Assembly (NCBI GenBank): GCA_902386085.1
Contig: CABMIA010000091.1
Coordinates: 1 to 7,248 of the forward strand
Source: an uncultured archaeon
GTDB taxonomy: Archaea > Halobacteriota > Methanosarcinia > Methanosarcinales > Methanoperedenaceae
Length of the DNA stretch: 7,248 nucleotides
Direction: 5' to 3'
This document shows, piece after piece, positions 1-5,797 of the stretch. The position numbers and the translations under genes are program-made. Position 1 is the stretch's first letter. Each line of letters opens with the position of its first letter. A model generated the notes under the pieces. That model was not told the DNA's origin, did not search any database, and saw nothing but the letters and a program-made list of their open reading frames with translations.

Positions 1-1
1 C

Positions 2-256
2 ACATTCGGGAGCGCATGCCACGGGGCGGGCAGGGTCTCAAGCAGGTCTGCGGCGCTGAAGGCATTCAGGGGAGAGGATGTGCAGAAAGAACTGGCAGCA
101 AAGGGGATATCCGTGAGAGCTACACAGCCATCGGTGATAGCTGAAGAGGCACCTTCTGTTTACAAATCAAGCGAGGATGTGGTGGATGTGGTACATCAAC
201 TTGGTATCGCGAGGAAGGTTGTGAGGCTGCTGCCGATCGGGGTGGCAAAGGGATAG
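2..256 (+). CDS. rtcB: RtcB tRNA-splicing/RNA-repair ligase, C-terminal end (5' truncated by window)
   Basis: The last 84 codons of a longer gene are open from base 2 to a TAG at 254-256. RtcB is a Mn2+- and GTP-dependent ligase that joins 2',3'-cyclic phosphate (3'-phosphate) and 5'-OH RNA ends; in archaea it seals tRNA exons. The translation carries the hallmark CHGAGR motif near its start. Its histidine matches the position that becomes covalently guanylylated in characterised RtcB (His404 in the Pyrococcus horikoshii enzyme). The end reads [10 protein letters not shown]; the penultimate lysine matches the conserved guanylate-contacting lysine of the family. The segment between, with VIAEEAP and a helical [10 protein letters not shown] stretch, also fits the family C-terminus. 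Only the end is visible, so an intein or other insertion upstream cannot be judged. The next gene starts about 80 bp downstream on the same strand. Confidence 0.93.
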   Translation, partial: TFGSACHGAGRVSSRSAALKAFRGEDVQKELAAKGISVRATQPSVIAEEAPSVYKSSEDVVDVVHQLGIARKVVRLLPIGVAKG

Positions 257-303
257 ACTGCACAATGAATGCAAAATGTGCGTTAATCAGAGGTGCAGAT
301 ACC

Positions 304-312
304 TTAAAATAT
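304..312 (+). promoter_or_regulatory. TATA-like box before the DsrE-like gene
   Basis: TTAAAATAT is centred at about 308, 28 bp before the ATG at 336. Archaeal transcription usually starts about 25 bp downstream of the TATA centre, so the mRNA would begin at or almost at this ATG. That argues against the upstream ATG at 276. No BRE is convincing; inferred from spacing and composition only. Confidence 0.4.
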
Positions 313-335
313 CATCCCTTCAAAATATACAACAG

Positions 336-707
336 ATGCCAGAAAGGAAAGTAACAAAAGTCCTCCTTTTCCTTAAAAACATGGTGTACGAGAGCACGAG
401 CCCGATGGAAACACTGCGTTTTGCAAAATATTACCGGAAGAAAGGGCTGGATGTCTTAGTAGTCCTCTGGGGCCCGATGGGAGTGATACTCGGGAAACGA
501 GGAAAACGCGGCGCCCCTCCATATGATGAGCGAGTGAGGGAATGCATGGACATAGGCGTGAAATTCAAATGCTGCGAACTGGCGTCAGCTATGATCGGTT
601 TTGAGCAGAATGAATTGATCGAGGGTGTGGAAATGATAGAGTCGTATGAAGTCGCCGACCTCATGCTGCAGTATTGTGAAGAAGGACAGCTGGTAATAAA
701 TCTTTGA
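336..707 (+). CDS. DsrE/DsrF-like (YchN/TusD-fold) small protein
   Basis: A 123-aa protein if started at the ATG at 336; an in-frame ATG at 276 would add 20 residues (MCVNQRC...) that do not look like part of the fold. The beta-strand opening KVTKVLLFLKN, then helix METLRFAKYY, strand LDVLVVLWGP and a late GVKFKCCELAS segment match the DsrE/DsrF-like family (Pfam DrsE type). Members act as sulfur carriers in sulfur relay or as small oligomeric redox proteins in the cytoplasm. Cys79 and Cys80 (counted from 336) sit where active DsrE/TusD-type proteins carry their acceptor cysteine; Cys70 and Cys114 are further candidates. The tail ELIEGVEMIESYEVADLML is typical of the family's last helices. 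No sulfur-transfer partner (TusB/C/E, DsrC, rhodanese) is visible nearby, so the substrate is unknown. It lies between rtcB and ftsZ on the same strand but probably has its own promoter. Confidence 0.72.
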   Translation: MPERKVTKVLLFLKNMVYESTSPMETLRFAKYYRKKGLDVLVVLWGPMGVILGKRGKRGAPPYDERVRECMDIGVKFKCCELASAMIGFEQNELIEGVEMIESYEVADLMLQYCEEGQLVINL

Positions 708-752
708 AACAGATATTGGCAGTTCCCAACCGGATCATTTGTTGAATATATA

Positions 753-759
753 TTTATAT
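753..759 (+). promoter_or_regulatory. TATA box of ftsZ
   Basis: TTTATAT sits in an AT-only run (about 745-759), centred about 29 bp before the ATG at 785. This fits a nearly leaderless ftsZ transcript and favours that ATG over the TTG at 773. Inferred from sequence and spacing. Confidence 0.5.
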
Positions 760-784
760 CAAAAAGAATCTATTGAACTACCGG

Positions 785-1867
785 ATGACAGAATTAACAG
801 AAGTAAGGGAAGCATCACGACCTACTGTGGCAGTTATCGGTCTTGGGGGCGCAGGATGCAATATCGTAACTTATCTTTCAAACAGAAGCATTACAGCCGC
901 TAAAGTAATAGCCGCAAATACTGACATAAACCATCTTGTCCTGCAGCGGGCAGATAAGCTCATGCTCATCGGGAAAGAAAGATGCAGGGGCAAAGGCTGC
1001 GGCGGCTTTCCTGAAGTCGGGGCGGAATGCGCCAGGGAAAGCGCAGATGACATAAGGAAAGAACTTGAAGGAATCAATATCGTGTTCATTGTAGCCGGGC
1101 TAGGCGGCGGAACCGGAACGGGTTCAGCCCCGGTTGTCGCCGAAATAGCGCGTTCCCTGGGAGCTCTCACTATCGCATGCTTGACCATGCCTTTTGAGAT
1201 AGAGTACATCCGGCGCGAAAACGCTAAGAAGGCCATTGTTGAACTCTCCAGGATATGCGATTCTGTTGTACTGATCGATAACACCAAGCTCCGAAAATTC
1301 GCGGGGAACCTGCCCTTGAAAGCGGCATTTGCTGTCGCAAATACATTGATAGGATCTTTGATCAAGGGCATCACAGAAACGATCACGGAACCGAGCCTTA
1401 TGAATCTTGATTTTGCAGACCTGAAAGCCGTGGTTGAAAAAGGCGGGATCTCTTCTTTCGGGATAGGTGAAGGGGAAGGTGAAAACCGCGTTGAGAAAGC
1501 GGTTATGGGAGCGATATCGGCGCCACTTCTTGATATTCCGGATATTGCCGCATCTCATGGTCTGCTCATAAATATTACAGGCGGCCAGGAGATGACGCTT
1601 GAAGAAGTCGCAAGAATCGGGGAATTGATGGCCGGGCATGTTCCCAGGACGAAAAAGATAATCTGGGGTGCTAAAGTGGATGATAACATGACCGGATGCA
1701 TCAGGATAATAGCTTTATTCGCGAGCGTTGGAAACCCTTTTGAGACAGAAGCAAAGGGGAAAGAAACTGATAAAGAGAAGCGTGAGGTTTTATCATCTGC
1801 TCTTTCCGAAGTTGATAAACCGCAGGAGCACCAGGAACCGAAGCCTGAAAAAAGTCAGGATAAATGA
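785..1867 (+). CDS. ftsZ: FtsZ-family cell-division GTPase (tubulin superfamily)
   Basis: FtsZ polymerises with GTP into the mid-cell division ring. The frame opens with TTG at 773, but ATG at 785 (residue 5 of the longer form) is preferred because of the TATA spacing. In the longer-form numbering the nucleotide-binding loops are complete: GLGGAGCN (23-30), NTD (49-51), GKGCGGFPEVG (73-83), the tubulin signature GGGTGTGS (111-118), and the T7 synergy loop NLDFAD with Asn211, Asp213 and Asp216, so GTP hydrolysis should be intact. The core aligns without large gaps with archaeal FtsZ as I remember Methanocaldococcus FtsZ1. Cysteines at 29, 71, 76 and 86 cluster around the GTP pocket. After the core the last ~40 residues are a charged, low-complexity tail ending PEKSQDK, with no evident hydrophobic C-terminal peptide. 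It is not followed by secE-nusG, the common setting of archaeal ftsZ1, so FtsZ2 or an additional paralogue is possible. It converges on hemD with a 13-bp overlap. Confidence 0.95.
   Translation: MTELTEVREASRPTVAVIGLGGAGCNIVTYLSNRSITAAKVIAANTDINHLVLQRADKLMLIGKERCRGKGCGGFPEVGAECARESADDIRKELEGINIVFIVAGLGGGTGTGSAPVVAEIARSLGALTIACLTMPFEIEYIRRENAKKAIVELSRICDSVVLIDNTKLRKFAGNLPLKAAFAVANTLIGSLIKGITETITEPSLMNLDFADLKAVVEKGGISSFGIGEGEGENRVEKAVMGAISAPLLDIPDIAASHGLLINITGGQEMTLEEVARIGELMAGHVPRTKKIIWGAKVDDNMTGCIRIIALFASVGNPFETEAKGKETDKEKREVLSSALSEVDKPQEHQEPKPEKSQDK
1848..1853 (-). terminator. U-tract after hemD
   Basis: On the minus strand six Ts follow the hemD stop codon almost immediately (TGA-C-TTTTTT). 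Archaeal RNA polymerase can terminate on a U-tract without a hairpin. The tract lies inside the 3' end of ftsZ, as expected for overlapping convergent genes. Weak evidence on its own. Confidence 0.35.
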
Positions 1868-2556
1868 GACAGGCAGCTTTCTAGCGTACCGTTCCCTACG
1901 AACTCCGGTACTATGCCGCGTTTCCTCATCGCGTCAGCGGTTTTCTGTCCGATAGCGATCACTTTGAGCTTTTTTGCAAGGTCCTGGCTGAAACCCGATG
2001 ATTCAAATGATCTGGCACTGGTGAATATCACGGAATCTACATCTTTCAGGATATCAATAAATTCACATGCTGCGGGTTCCAGGCTGTATGCGGACGCTTC
2101 TACAATTGTCGCACCCTTTGATGCCAGGGAGCCTGTCAATTCCGGGTTTGGCACCTCGGCCCGAGCGATTCCAACGGTTTTGCTTTTGATATCCCCAAGA
2201 TACTCCGCAAAATTCTCTGATGAAAATGATTGTATGACTTCGCATGACAAGCCGTATTCTTCTACTTTTTTCGCGGTTTTCGGGCCCACGCTTACTATTC
2301 TTACATTTCTCGGCATTACTTTTTCAAAAAGTTTTTCAACACCGAGCGCGCTTGTGAAAATAAGGATGTCGATCCTGCCATTTGAGATCATTTCGCACAG
2401 GTGCAAAAGAGGCGCAGGGTCTGTGGGTTCACCTGCCTGCATAGTAGAAACGATGAATGCTTCATGCCCGTACCGTGAGAATAGTTCCCGGATGCCTTCG
2501 GATTTTTCCTTGAGCTTGGTGACAGCGATTTTCACAGGATAAGAATTGTATCCCAA
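1855..2556 (-). CDS. hemD: Uroporphyrinogen-III synthase
   Basis: HemD closes hydroxymethylbilane into uroporphyrinogen III with inversion of ring D. In methanogen-type archaea this feeds siroheme, alternative haem, cobamide and the nickel cofactor F430. The 233-aa protein has the family's two-lobed pattern: lobe one begins KIAVTKLKEK, then IDILIFTSALGVEKL and VRIVSVGPKTAKKVEEYGL; lobe two has VGIARAEV, ATIVEASAYSLEP, VDSVIFTSARSFESS and LKVIAIGQKTADAMRKRG. The paired FTSA and (V/I)GxKTA motifs are characteristic although the family diverges strongly in sequence. The length is normal (about 230-260 aa). The frame opens with TTG at 2556; an in-frame GTG at 2535 just before KIAVTK is an equally reasonable start, and neither has a Shine-Dalgarno sequence. 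It reads divergently from the ATPase gene and overlaps ftsZ by 13 bp at its 3' end. No other tetrapyrrole gene is adjacent, although hemD often sits with hemC or cobA. Confidence 0.88.
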   Translation of the reverse strand: MGYNSYPVKIAVTKLKEKSEGIRELFSRYGHEAFIVSTMQAGEPTDPAPLLHLCEMISNGRIDILIFTSALGVEKLFEKVMPRNVRIVSVGPKTAKKVEEYGLSCEVIQSFSSENFAEYLGDIKSKTVGIARAEVPNPELTGSLASKGATIVEASAYSLEPAACEFIDILKDVDSVIFTSARSFESSGFSQDLAKKLKVIAIGQKTADAMRKRGIVPEFVGNGTLESCLSHLS

Positions 2557-2600
2557 AGCATAATGCTTTTTGTGTGATTGGTATTATCCTGGCAAAATCA

Positions 2601-2610
2601 TAAAATATTT
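2601..2610 (-). promoter_or_regulatory. Possible TATA box for hemD
   Basis: On the minus strand AAATATTTTA would place a transcript start near 2578, giving a leader of about 22 nt to TTG 2556 or about 43 nt to GTG 2535. A weaker alternative, ATAATA around 2585, is about 29 bp from TTG 2556. The choice between them is open. Confidence 0.35.
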
Positions 2611-2613
2611 ATT

Positions 2614-2626
2614 TCATTGGAAATGA
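2614..2626. promoter_or_regulatory. Operator-like palindrome, copy 1 (TCATT-N3-AATGA)
   Basis: TCATT-GGA-AATGA is a perfect 5-bp inverted repeat with a 3-bp spacer in the hemD/ATPase divergent region. An identical-arm copy lies 33 bp further on (centre to centre), about three helical turns. Repetition of the same arms and spacer suggests a dimeric regulator site; the regulator is unknown. Confidence 0.4.
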
Positions 2627-2631
2627 GATAT

Positions 2632-2643
2632 TATTTATAAATA
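2632..2643. promoter_or_regulatory. Palindromic AT box between the two operator-like sites
   Basis: TATTTATAAATA is a perfect 12-bp palindrome lying between the two TCATT-N3-AATGA sites. It could serve as a TATA box in either direction. Used rightward it would give the ATPase mRNA a leader of about 30 nt. Confidence 0.35.
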
Positions 2644-2645
2644 TA

Positions 2646-2660
2646 TTCATTACTAATGAA
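2646..2660. promoter_or_regulatory. Operator-like palindrome, copy 2 (TTCATT-N3-AATGAA)
   Basis: TTCATT-ACT-AATGAA is a perfect 6-bp inverted repeat with a 3-bp spacer, sharing its core arms with the copy at 2614-2626. It ends 4 bp before the proposed TATA box of the ATPase gene (2664-2672), where a bound protein could block or recruit TBP/TFB. Confidence 0.45.
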
Positions 2661-2663
2661 AAC

Positions 2664-2672
2664 TTTAATTAA
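2664..2672 (+). promoter_or_regulatory. TATA box of the ATPase gene
   Basis: TTTAATTAA is centred at about 2668, 28 bp before ATG 2696, predicting a leaderless transcript. No Shine-Dalgarno sequence precedes the ATG, which agrees with that reading. Confidence 0.45.
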
Positions 2673-2695
2673 TAAGAAGCACACTTCATATTATT

Positions 2696-3985
2696 ATGAA
2701 TATAAGAATGCTCAAGGAAATCATAGTCCAGCAAAAAGCCGAGCTTGAAAAAAAAGAGAAAGGACTGGAGCGGGAATCCCTAAAAGAAATAGAAAAGTAT
2801 CTCAAGCTTCCTCATGCAGTCGTAATAATCGGAGTCCGAAGAAGCGGGAAGTCAACGCTCCTGACCCAGATAATGGCAAAACACTTTAAAGATGATTTTT
2901 ATTACCTGAATTTTGAAGATGAGCGCCTGATACAATTTTCCGCAACAGATGATTTTGATAATCTTTATCAGGCGTACCTGGAGCTTTACGGAAAGCATAA
3001 GACATTCTTTTTTGATGAAATCCAGAACATAGAAGGCTGGGAAAGATTTGTGAGAAGAATGTCAGATAGCGGTTTTAAATTTTTTATAACAGGTTCAAAT
3101 GCAAGATTGCTAAGCAGGGAACTTGCAACTCACCTGACAGGAAGGCACTTGACAAAGGATATATATCCCTTTTCATTCACTGAATACCTTGAATTTAACA
3201 AGTTCGGAAGGGCAAAAAACCTGGAATACCTGACAGAGGAGAGGGCAAAAATCAAAAAAGCCCTTTTTGAGTACATCCATGAAGGCGGGTTTCCTGAATA
3301 TATAAAATATAAAGAAAAAGAGGTTCTTCACCGGCTTTACAGCGACATAATATTCAGGGACATTGTTGTAAGATATAATATTCGGGAGGTAAAAGCATTC
3401 CAGGAAATCGCGGGATATCTAATGTCCAATATTTCAAATACCATCAGCTACAACAAACTGAAAAATATATATAATCTTGGTAGCGTGAACACTGCCAAAA
3501 ATTTTGCCGAATACCTGGAAACCAGTTTCCTGACGTTTTTTGTAAACCAGTTTTCTTATTCCAAAGGAGTACAATCATCATCCCCGAAGAAAGTTTATTG
3601 CATAGATACCGGATTGAGGAACACAGTATCCTTCAGGTTCTCCGAAGATCTGGGAAGGCTTGTTGAAAACATAGTTCTCCTGGAACTGAAAAGAAGAGGG
3701 GAGGAGGTATATTACTGGAAAGGTAAAGGCGAAGTGGATTTCCTGGTAAAAGAAGGATTGCGTGTCAGGGAGCTTATTCAGGTCTGCTGGAACCTGGATG
3801 ATGATGAAAAAAAGAGTATGGAATTGACAGCTTTAATCGAAGCTATGAATGAGTTTAATCTTGAAAAAGGGCTTGTAATAAACGAAGATTCTGATGATGA
3901 AGAAAGCGTCGGGGAAAAGAAAATAATCTACGTACCTCTATGGAAATGGCTGTTGGTAAAGGGAGTGGGAATATCAGGGACTTAA
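2696..3985 (+). CDS. AAA-type ATPase with DUF4143 C-terminal domain
   Basis: A 429-aa P-loop protein of the widespread archaeal/bacterial family that pairs an N-terminal ATPase core with a DUF4143 C-terminal domain. After a charged, possibly coiled-coil leader (about residues 12-34) come Walker A GVRRSGKST (46-54), Walker B TFFFDEIQN (103-111) followed by the family's conserved W115, and a sensor region TGSNARLLSREL running to TGR at 148-150. The C-terminal half contains a YNKLKNI winged-helix-like stretch and ends with VENIVLLEL (323-331), GEVDFLV (345-351) and LIQVCW, a pattern resembling a PD-(D/E)xK nuclease fold. The tail VPLWKWLL is typical. The cellular role of these proteins is not established; they are often present in several copies and spread horizontally. 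Base composition is visibly richer in A/T than the ftsZ and marker-8 genes, consistent with acquisition. It is probably monocistronic, with operator-like palindromes upstream and 73 bp before the permease gene. Confidence 0.88.
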   Translation: MNIRMLKEIIVQQKAELEKKEKGLERESLKEIEKYLKLPHAVVIIGVRRSGKSTLLTQIMAKHFKDDFYYLNFEDERLIQFSATDDFDNLYQAYLELYGKHKTFFFDEIQNIEGWERFVRRMSDSGFKFFITGSNARLLSRELATHLTGRHLTKDIYPFSFTEYLEFNKFGRAKNLEYLTEERAKIKKALFEYIHEGGFPEYIKYKEKEVLHRLYSDIIFRDIVVRYNIREVKAFQEIAGYLMSNISNTISYNKLKNIYNLGSVNTAKNFAEYLETSFLTFFVNQFSYSKGVQSSSPKKVYCIDTGLRNTVSFRFSEDLGRLVENIVLLELKRRGEEVYYWKGKGEVDFLVKEGLRVRELIQVCWNLDDDEKKSMELTALIEAMNEFNLEKGLVINEDSDDEESVGEKKIIYVPLWKWLLVKGVGISGT

Positions 3986-4011
3986 TTTCAATCTCTTGTA
4001 GATTCCCCTGG

Positions 4012-4019
4012 ATAAATAT
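4012..4019 (+). promoter_or_regulatory. TATA-like box before the permease gene
   Basis: ATAAATAT is centred about 43 bp before ATG 4059, predicting a leader of about 15-20 nt. Unlike the other genes here it does not fit a leaderless start. No good Shine-Dalgarno sequence is visible. Confidence 0.35.
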
Positions 4020-4026
4020 CATAATG

Positions 4027-4035
4027 TTTTTGTTT
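4027..4035 (+). terminator. U-rich tract after the ATPase gene
   Basis: TTTTTGTTT lies 42 bp after the ATPase stop codon and could terminate its transcript. It lies downstream of the permease TATA box, so it would have to be inside or at the start of that leader. Weak call. Confidence 0.2.
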
Positions 4036-4058
4036 AATCAGGGCTTCGAGATTACTCC

Positions 4059-5357
4059 ATGGATATCTCCCTCACCCTTCTCATCATCTCTATCTTCTTC
4101 GGTTTCCTCCTCGGCATTATCTCAGGCCTCACACCCGGTATCCATGTCAATAATTTTGCCCTCATACTTGTTGCCCTGACCCCGGCTTTTCTTGATATAG
4201 GGTTCACGCCTTTCTACATCGCAGTCATAATACTTTCAAACTCGATAACACAAACTTTTCTCGATATCATACCCTCCGTCTTCCTCGGTGCGCCTGAAGC
4301 AGACACTGCGCTTGCAGTTCTTCCCGGGCATGCGCTTCTCATGGAAGGAAGGGGTTCGGAAGCTGTGCGCTTATCCGCTATCGGGGCGGCAGGCGCAGTG
4401 GTTGTATCGTTATTGATGGCGATTCCCCTGGGATTTTTCTTCCTGAGCATATACGGCACGATTAACGCCTACATAGGTTGGATCCTCGTTTTAATCGTGG
4501 TACTTTTGATAGCCACCGAGAATGGCGAGGTAGTTGAAGGCCAAGGGTCGCTCGTACATCTTAAATATAAGGCATATGCTGTCATGCTCTTCCTGTTATC
4601 GGGAATTCTTGGGGTATTTGCGTTCGATAATACAGCAATGATGTCACCGTTTGTTAAATTCGGGGAACCCTCCATTCTCCTTCCGCTTCTTTCAGGATTA
4701 TTCGGCGCTTCTATGCTCTTAATCAGCCTGATGGAAAAATCCGAGATCCCCCCGCAAAAAAAGGGGTGCGGATTTGTGCTGCCAGGAAAAAGGATTGCCA
4801 GGGGACTTCTGACGGGAAGCGCGGCAGGGTCTTTTGTGGCATGGCTTCCAGGCGTGTCGTCTGCCGTCGGCACCATAATCGCGCGGATACTTGTCAGGGA
4901 AGAGAAAGATGAGTATTCGTCAAAAGAATTCCTTATATCGATAAACGGCGCAAACGCAGCCAATGCGGTTTTCAGCCTGGTCGCCCTTTATGTCATCCAG
5001 AAAACAAGGAGCGGCGCGATGGTGGCGATAGACCAACTGGTCAACGTCAATGAATGGGATTTGTCGGTTATTATTATTCTATTGATTGTAATAATTTTTG
5101 TTTCAATCATCTCCTATTATACTACGATTTTCCTGGGGGACAGGATATCGGGGTTCCTTTCAAAGGTCAATTATTCAAAGTTGTGCACCGCAGTTTTGGC
5201 TGGTCTTTCTATCATGGTCTTCATGTTCACAGGCTGGTTTGGATTTATGATATTTTTAATTTCTACATCTGTGGGTATGATCGCATCCTTTGCAAAGATC
5301 AGGAAAACGCATGCAATGGGTGTTATACTGCTGCCTGTGATAATGTATTTCGTTTAA
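4059..5357 (+). CDS. TctA-family (tripartite tricarboxylate transporter type) multispanning permease
   Basis: A 432-aa, very hydrophobic membrane protein with about ten or more predicted spanning segments. It shows the two related signature segments of the TctA permease family (Pfam PF01970 type): GIISGLTPGIHVN at 19-31, and LLTGSAAGSFVAWLPGVSS starting near residue 250, each combining small residues with a central PG. The loop TQTFLDIIPSVFLGAPEAD and the following PGH are also typical. In bacteria TctA works with the small membrane protein TctB and the periplasmic binding protein TctC to import citrate or other carboxylates. Neither partner is adjacent here, and archaeal members are commonly found alone, so the substrate cannot be named. 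ATG 4059 is the natural start because the first membrane helix begins at once. Downstream lies only a decayed toxin-antitoxin pair. Confidence 0.82.
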   Translation: MDISLTLLIISIFFGFLLGIISGLTPGIHVNNFALILVALTPAFLDIGFTPFYIAVIILSNSITQTFLDIIPSVFLGAPEADTALAVLPGHALLMEGRGSEAVRLSAIGAAGAVVVSLLMAIPLGFFFLSIYGTINAYIGWILVLIVVLLIATENGEVVEGQGSLVHLKYKAYAVMLFLLSGILGVFAFDNTAMMSPFVKFGEPSILLPLLSGLFGASMLLISLMEKSEIPPQKKGCGFVLPGKRIARGLLTGSAAGSFVAWLPGVSSAVGTIIARILVREEKDEYSSKEFLISINGANAANAVFSLVALYVIQKTRSGAMVAIDQLVNVNEWDLSVIIILLIVIIFVSIISYYTTIFLGDRISGFLSKVNYSKLCTAVLAGLSIMVFMFTGWFGFMIFLISTSVGMIASFAKIRKTHAMGVILLPVIMYFV

Positions 5358-5367
5358 AGAAAAAGCA

Positions 5368-5375
5368 TTTATAAG
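5368..5375 (+). promoter_or_regulatory. TATA box of the decayed toxin-antitoxin pair
   Basis: TTTATAAG would start transcription near 5395. A GGAAG Shine-Dalgarno-like run (about 5406-5410) precedes ATG 5416 by 5 nt. The control region thus looks better preserved than the genes behind it. Confidence 0.4.
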
Positions 5376-5415
5376 ACTAAGTTTGATAATATAATCTTAA
5401 ACAAAGGAAGAAAAG

Positions 5416-5558
5416 ATGTTAATCGATTTCGCTAAATTTCTTAAAAGTCGATCCCTCGAACATCAAAATCACAAATTGACGATAACTCGCTTCTCCTGCA
5501 GCAAAAATCGTTAAGTAAAATATGGGATTCACCAGAAGAAGATATTTATGAGTTATGA
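5416..5558 (+). pseudogene. Frameshifted antitoxin remnant (DUF2281-like)
   Basis: From ATG 5416 the reading frame gives MLIDFAKFLKSRS, resembling the LDFxxFLxxR segment of DUF2281-type antitoxins, then loses sense and ends at TAA 5512-5514. A second frame, open from 5445, gives LLLQQKSLSKIWDSPEED and ends at TGA 5556-5558, which looks like the family C-terminus (an S-L-(A/S)-K-x-W-x-x-P-E-E-D pattern). The two halves join only with a shift between about 5445 and 5511, equal to one inserted or two deleted bases. The N-terminal part is also shorter than usual for such antitoxins. The end overlaps the toxin start by 11 bp, the usual arrangement for these modules. The family assignment is from pattern memory, not a search. 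Confidence 0.6.
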
Positions 5559-5776
5559 TCGCGGCGATGTCGTATTATTGCCTTTCCCGTTTATTACATC
5601 TGATGGAGTTCAACAAAAAGCAAGACCTGCGCTTATCATTTCAGACAATTCCGTTATGCGGTGATTCGAAGATGTCATCCTCGCTGGAATAACATCCCAA
5701 GTTACTATAATTATATTTGCAGGTAAATATTATATCTATGCGCCTAATCGACCTTCATAAAAGACTACCAAAGTGA
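5548..5776 (+). pseudogene. Broken MazF/PemK-like toxin
   Basis: ATG 5548 opens with MSYDRGDVVLLPFPF and continues with QQKARPALIISDN, the classic N-terminal pattern of MazF/PemK endoribonuclease toxins (RGDVV..PFPF, then K.RPALI.S). After MR an in-frame TGA at 5662-5664 cuts it at 38 residues. Beyond the stop the same frame resumes FEDVILAGITSQV, the next conserved block (...RRFEDVIVAxITS...), so the TGA probably arose from a CGA arginine codon. Further on the fit fails. In another frame MRLIDLHKRLPK, ending with TGA at 5774-5776, resembles the family's C-terminal LHKRL helix. From start to this end there is room for only about 76 codons against the usual 105-120, implying an internal deletion as well. 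A functional toxin is very unlikely. Confidence 0.78.
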
Positions 5777-5797
5777 ATCCTGTTTATTTTGCTATTT

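Noticed and set aside
276..335. N-terminal extension of the DsrE-like protein from ATG 276
   Set aside because: The 20 extra residues do not fit the fold, and the TATA-like box at 304-312 would lie inside the coding region.
1124..1639. Long open frame on the minus strand opposite ftsZ
   Set aside because: It lies wholly under the strongly conserved ftsZ core, has no family-like sequence and no promoter or Shine-Dalgarno; it is a shadow of the real gene. The same holds for the minus-strand frame at 871-1386.
1913..2542. 209-codon plus-strand frame opposite hemD
   Set aside because: Its translation shows no recognisable pattern and it is entirely antisense to a gene with clear family motifs.
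4748..4767. CCCC...GGGG inverted repeat with an A-run inside the permease gene
   Set aside because: It is short, encodes a normal hydrophilic loop between membrane segments, and is not placed to control anything.
5662..5664. TGA in the toxin read as selenocysteine
   Set aside because: MazF/PemK toxins have no selenocysteine at this point, no SECIS-like element was apparent, and the gene has other lesions; decay explains it better.
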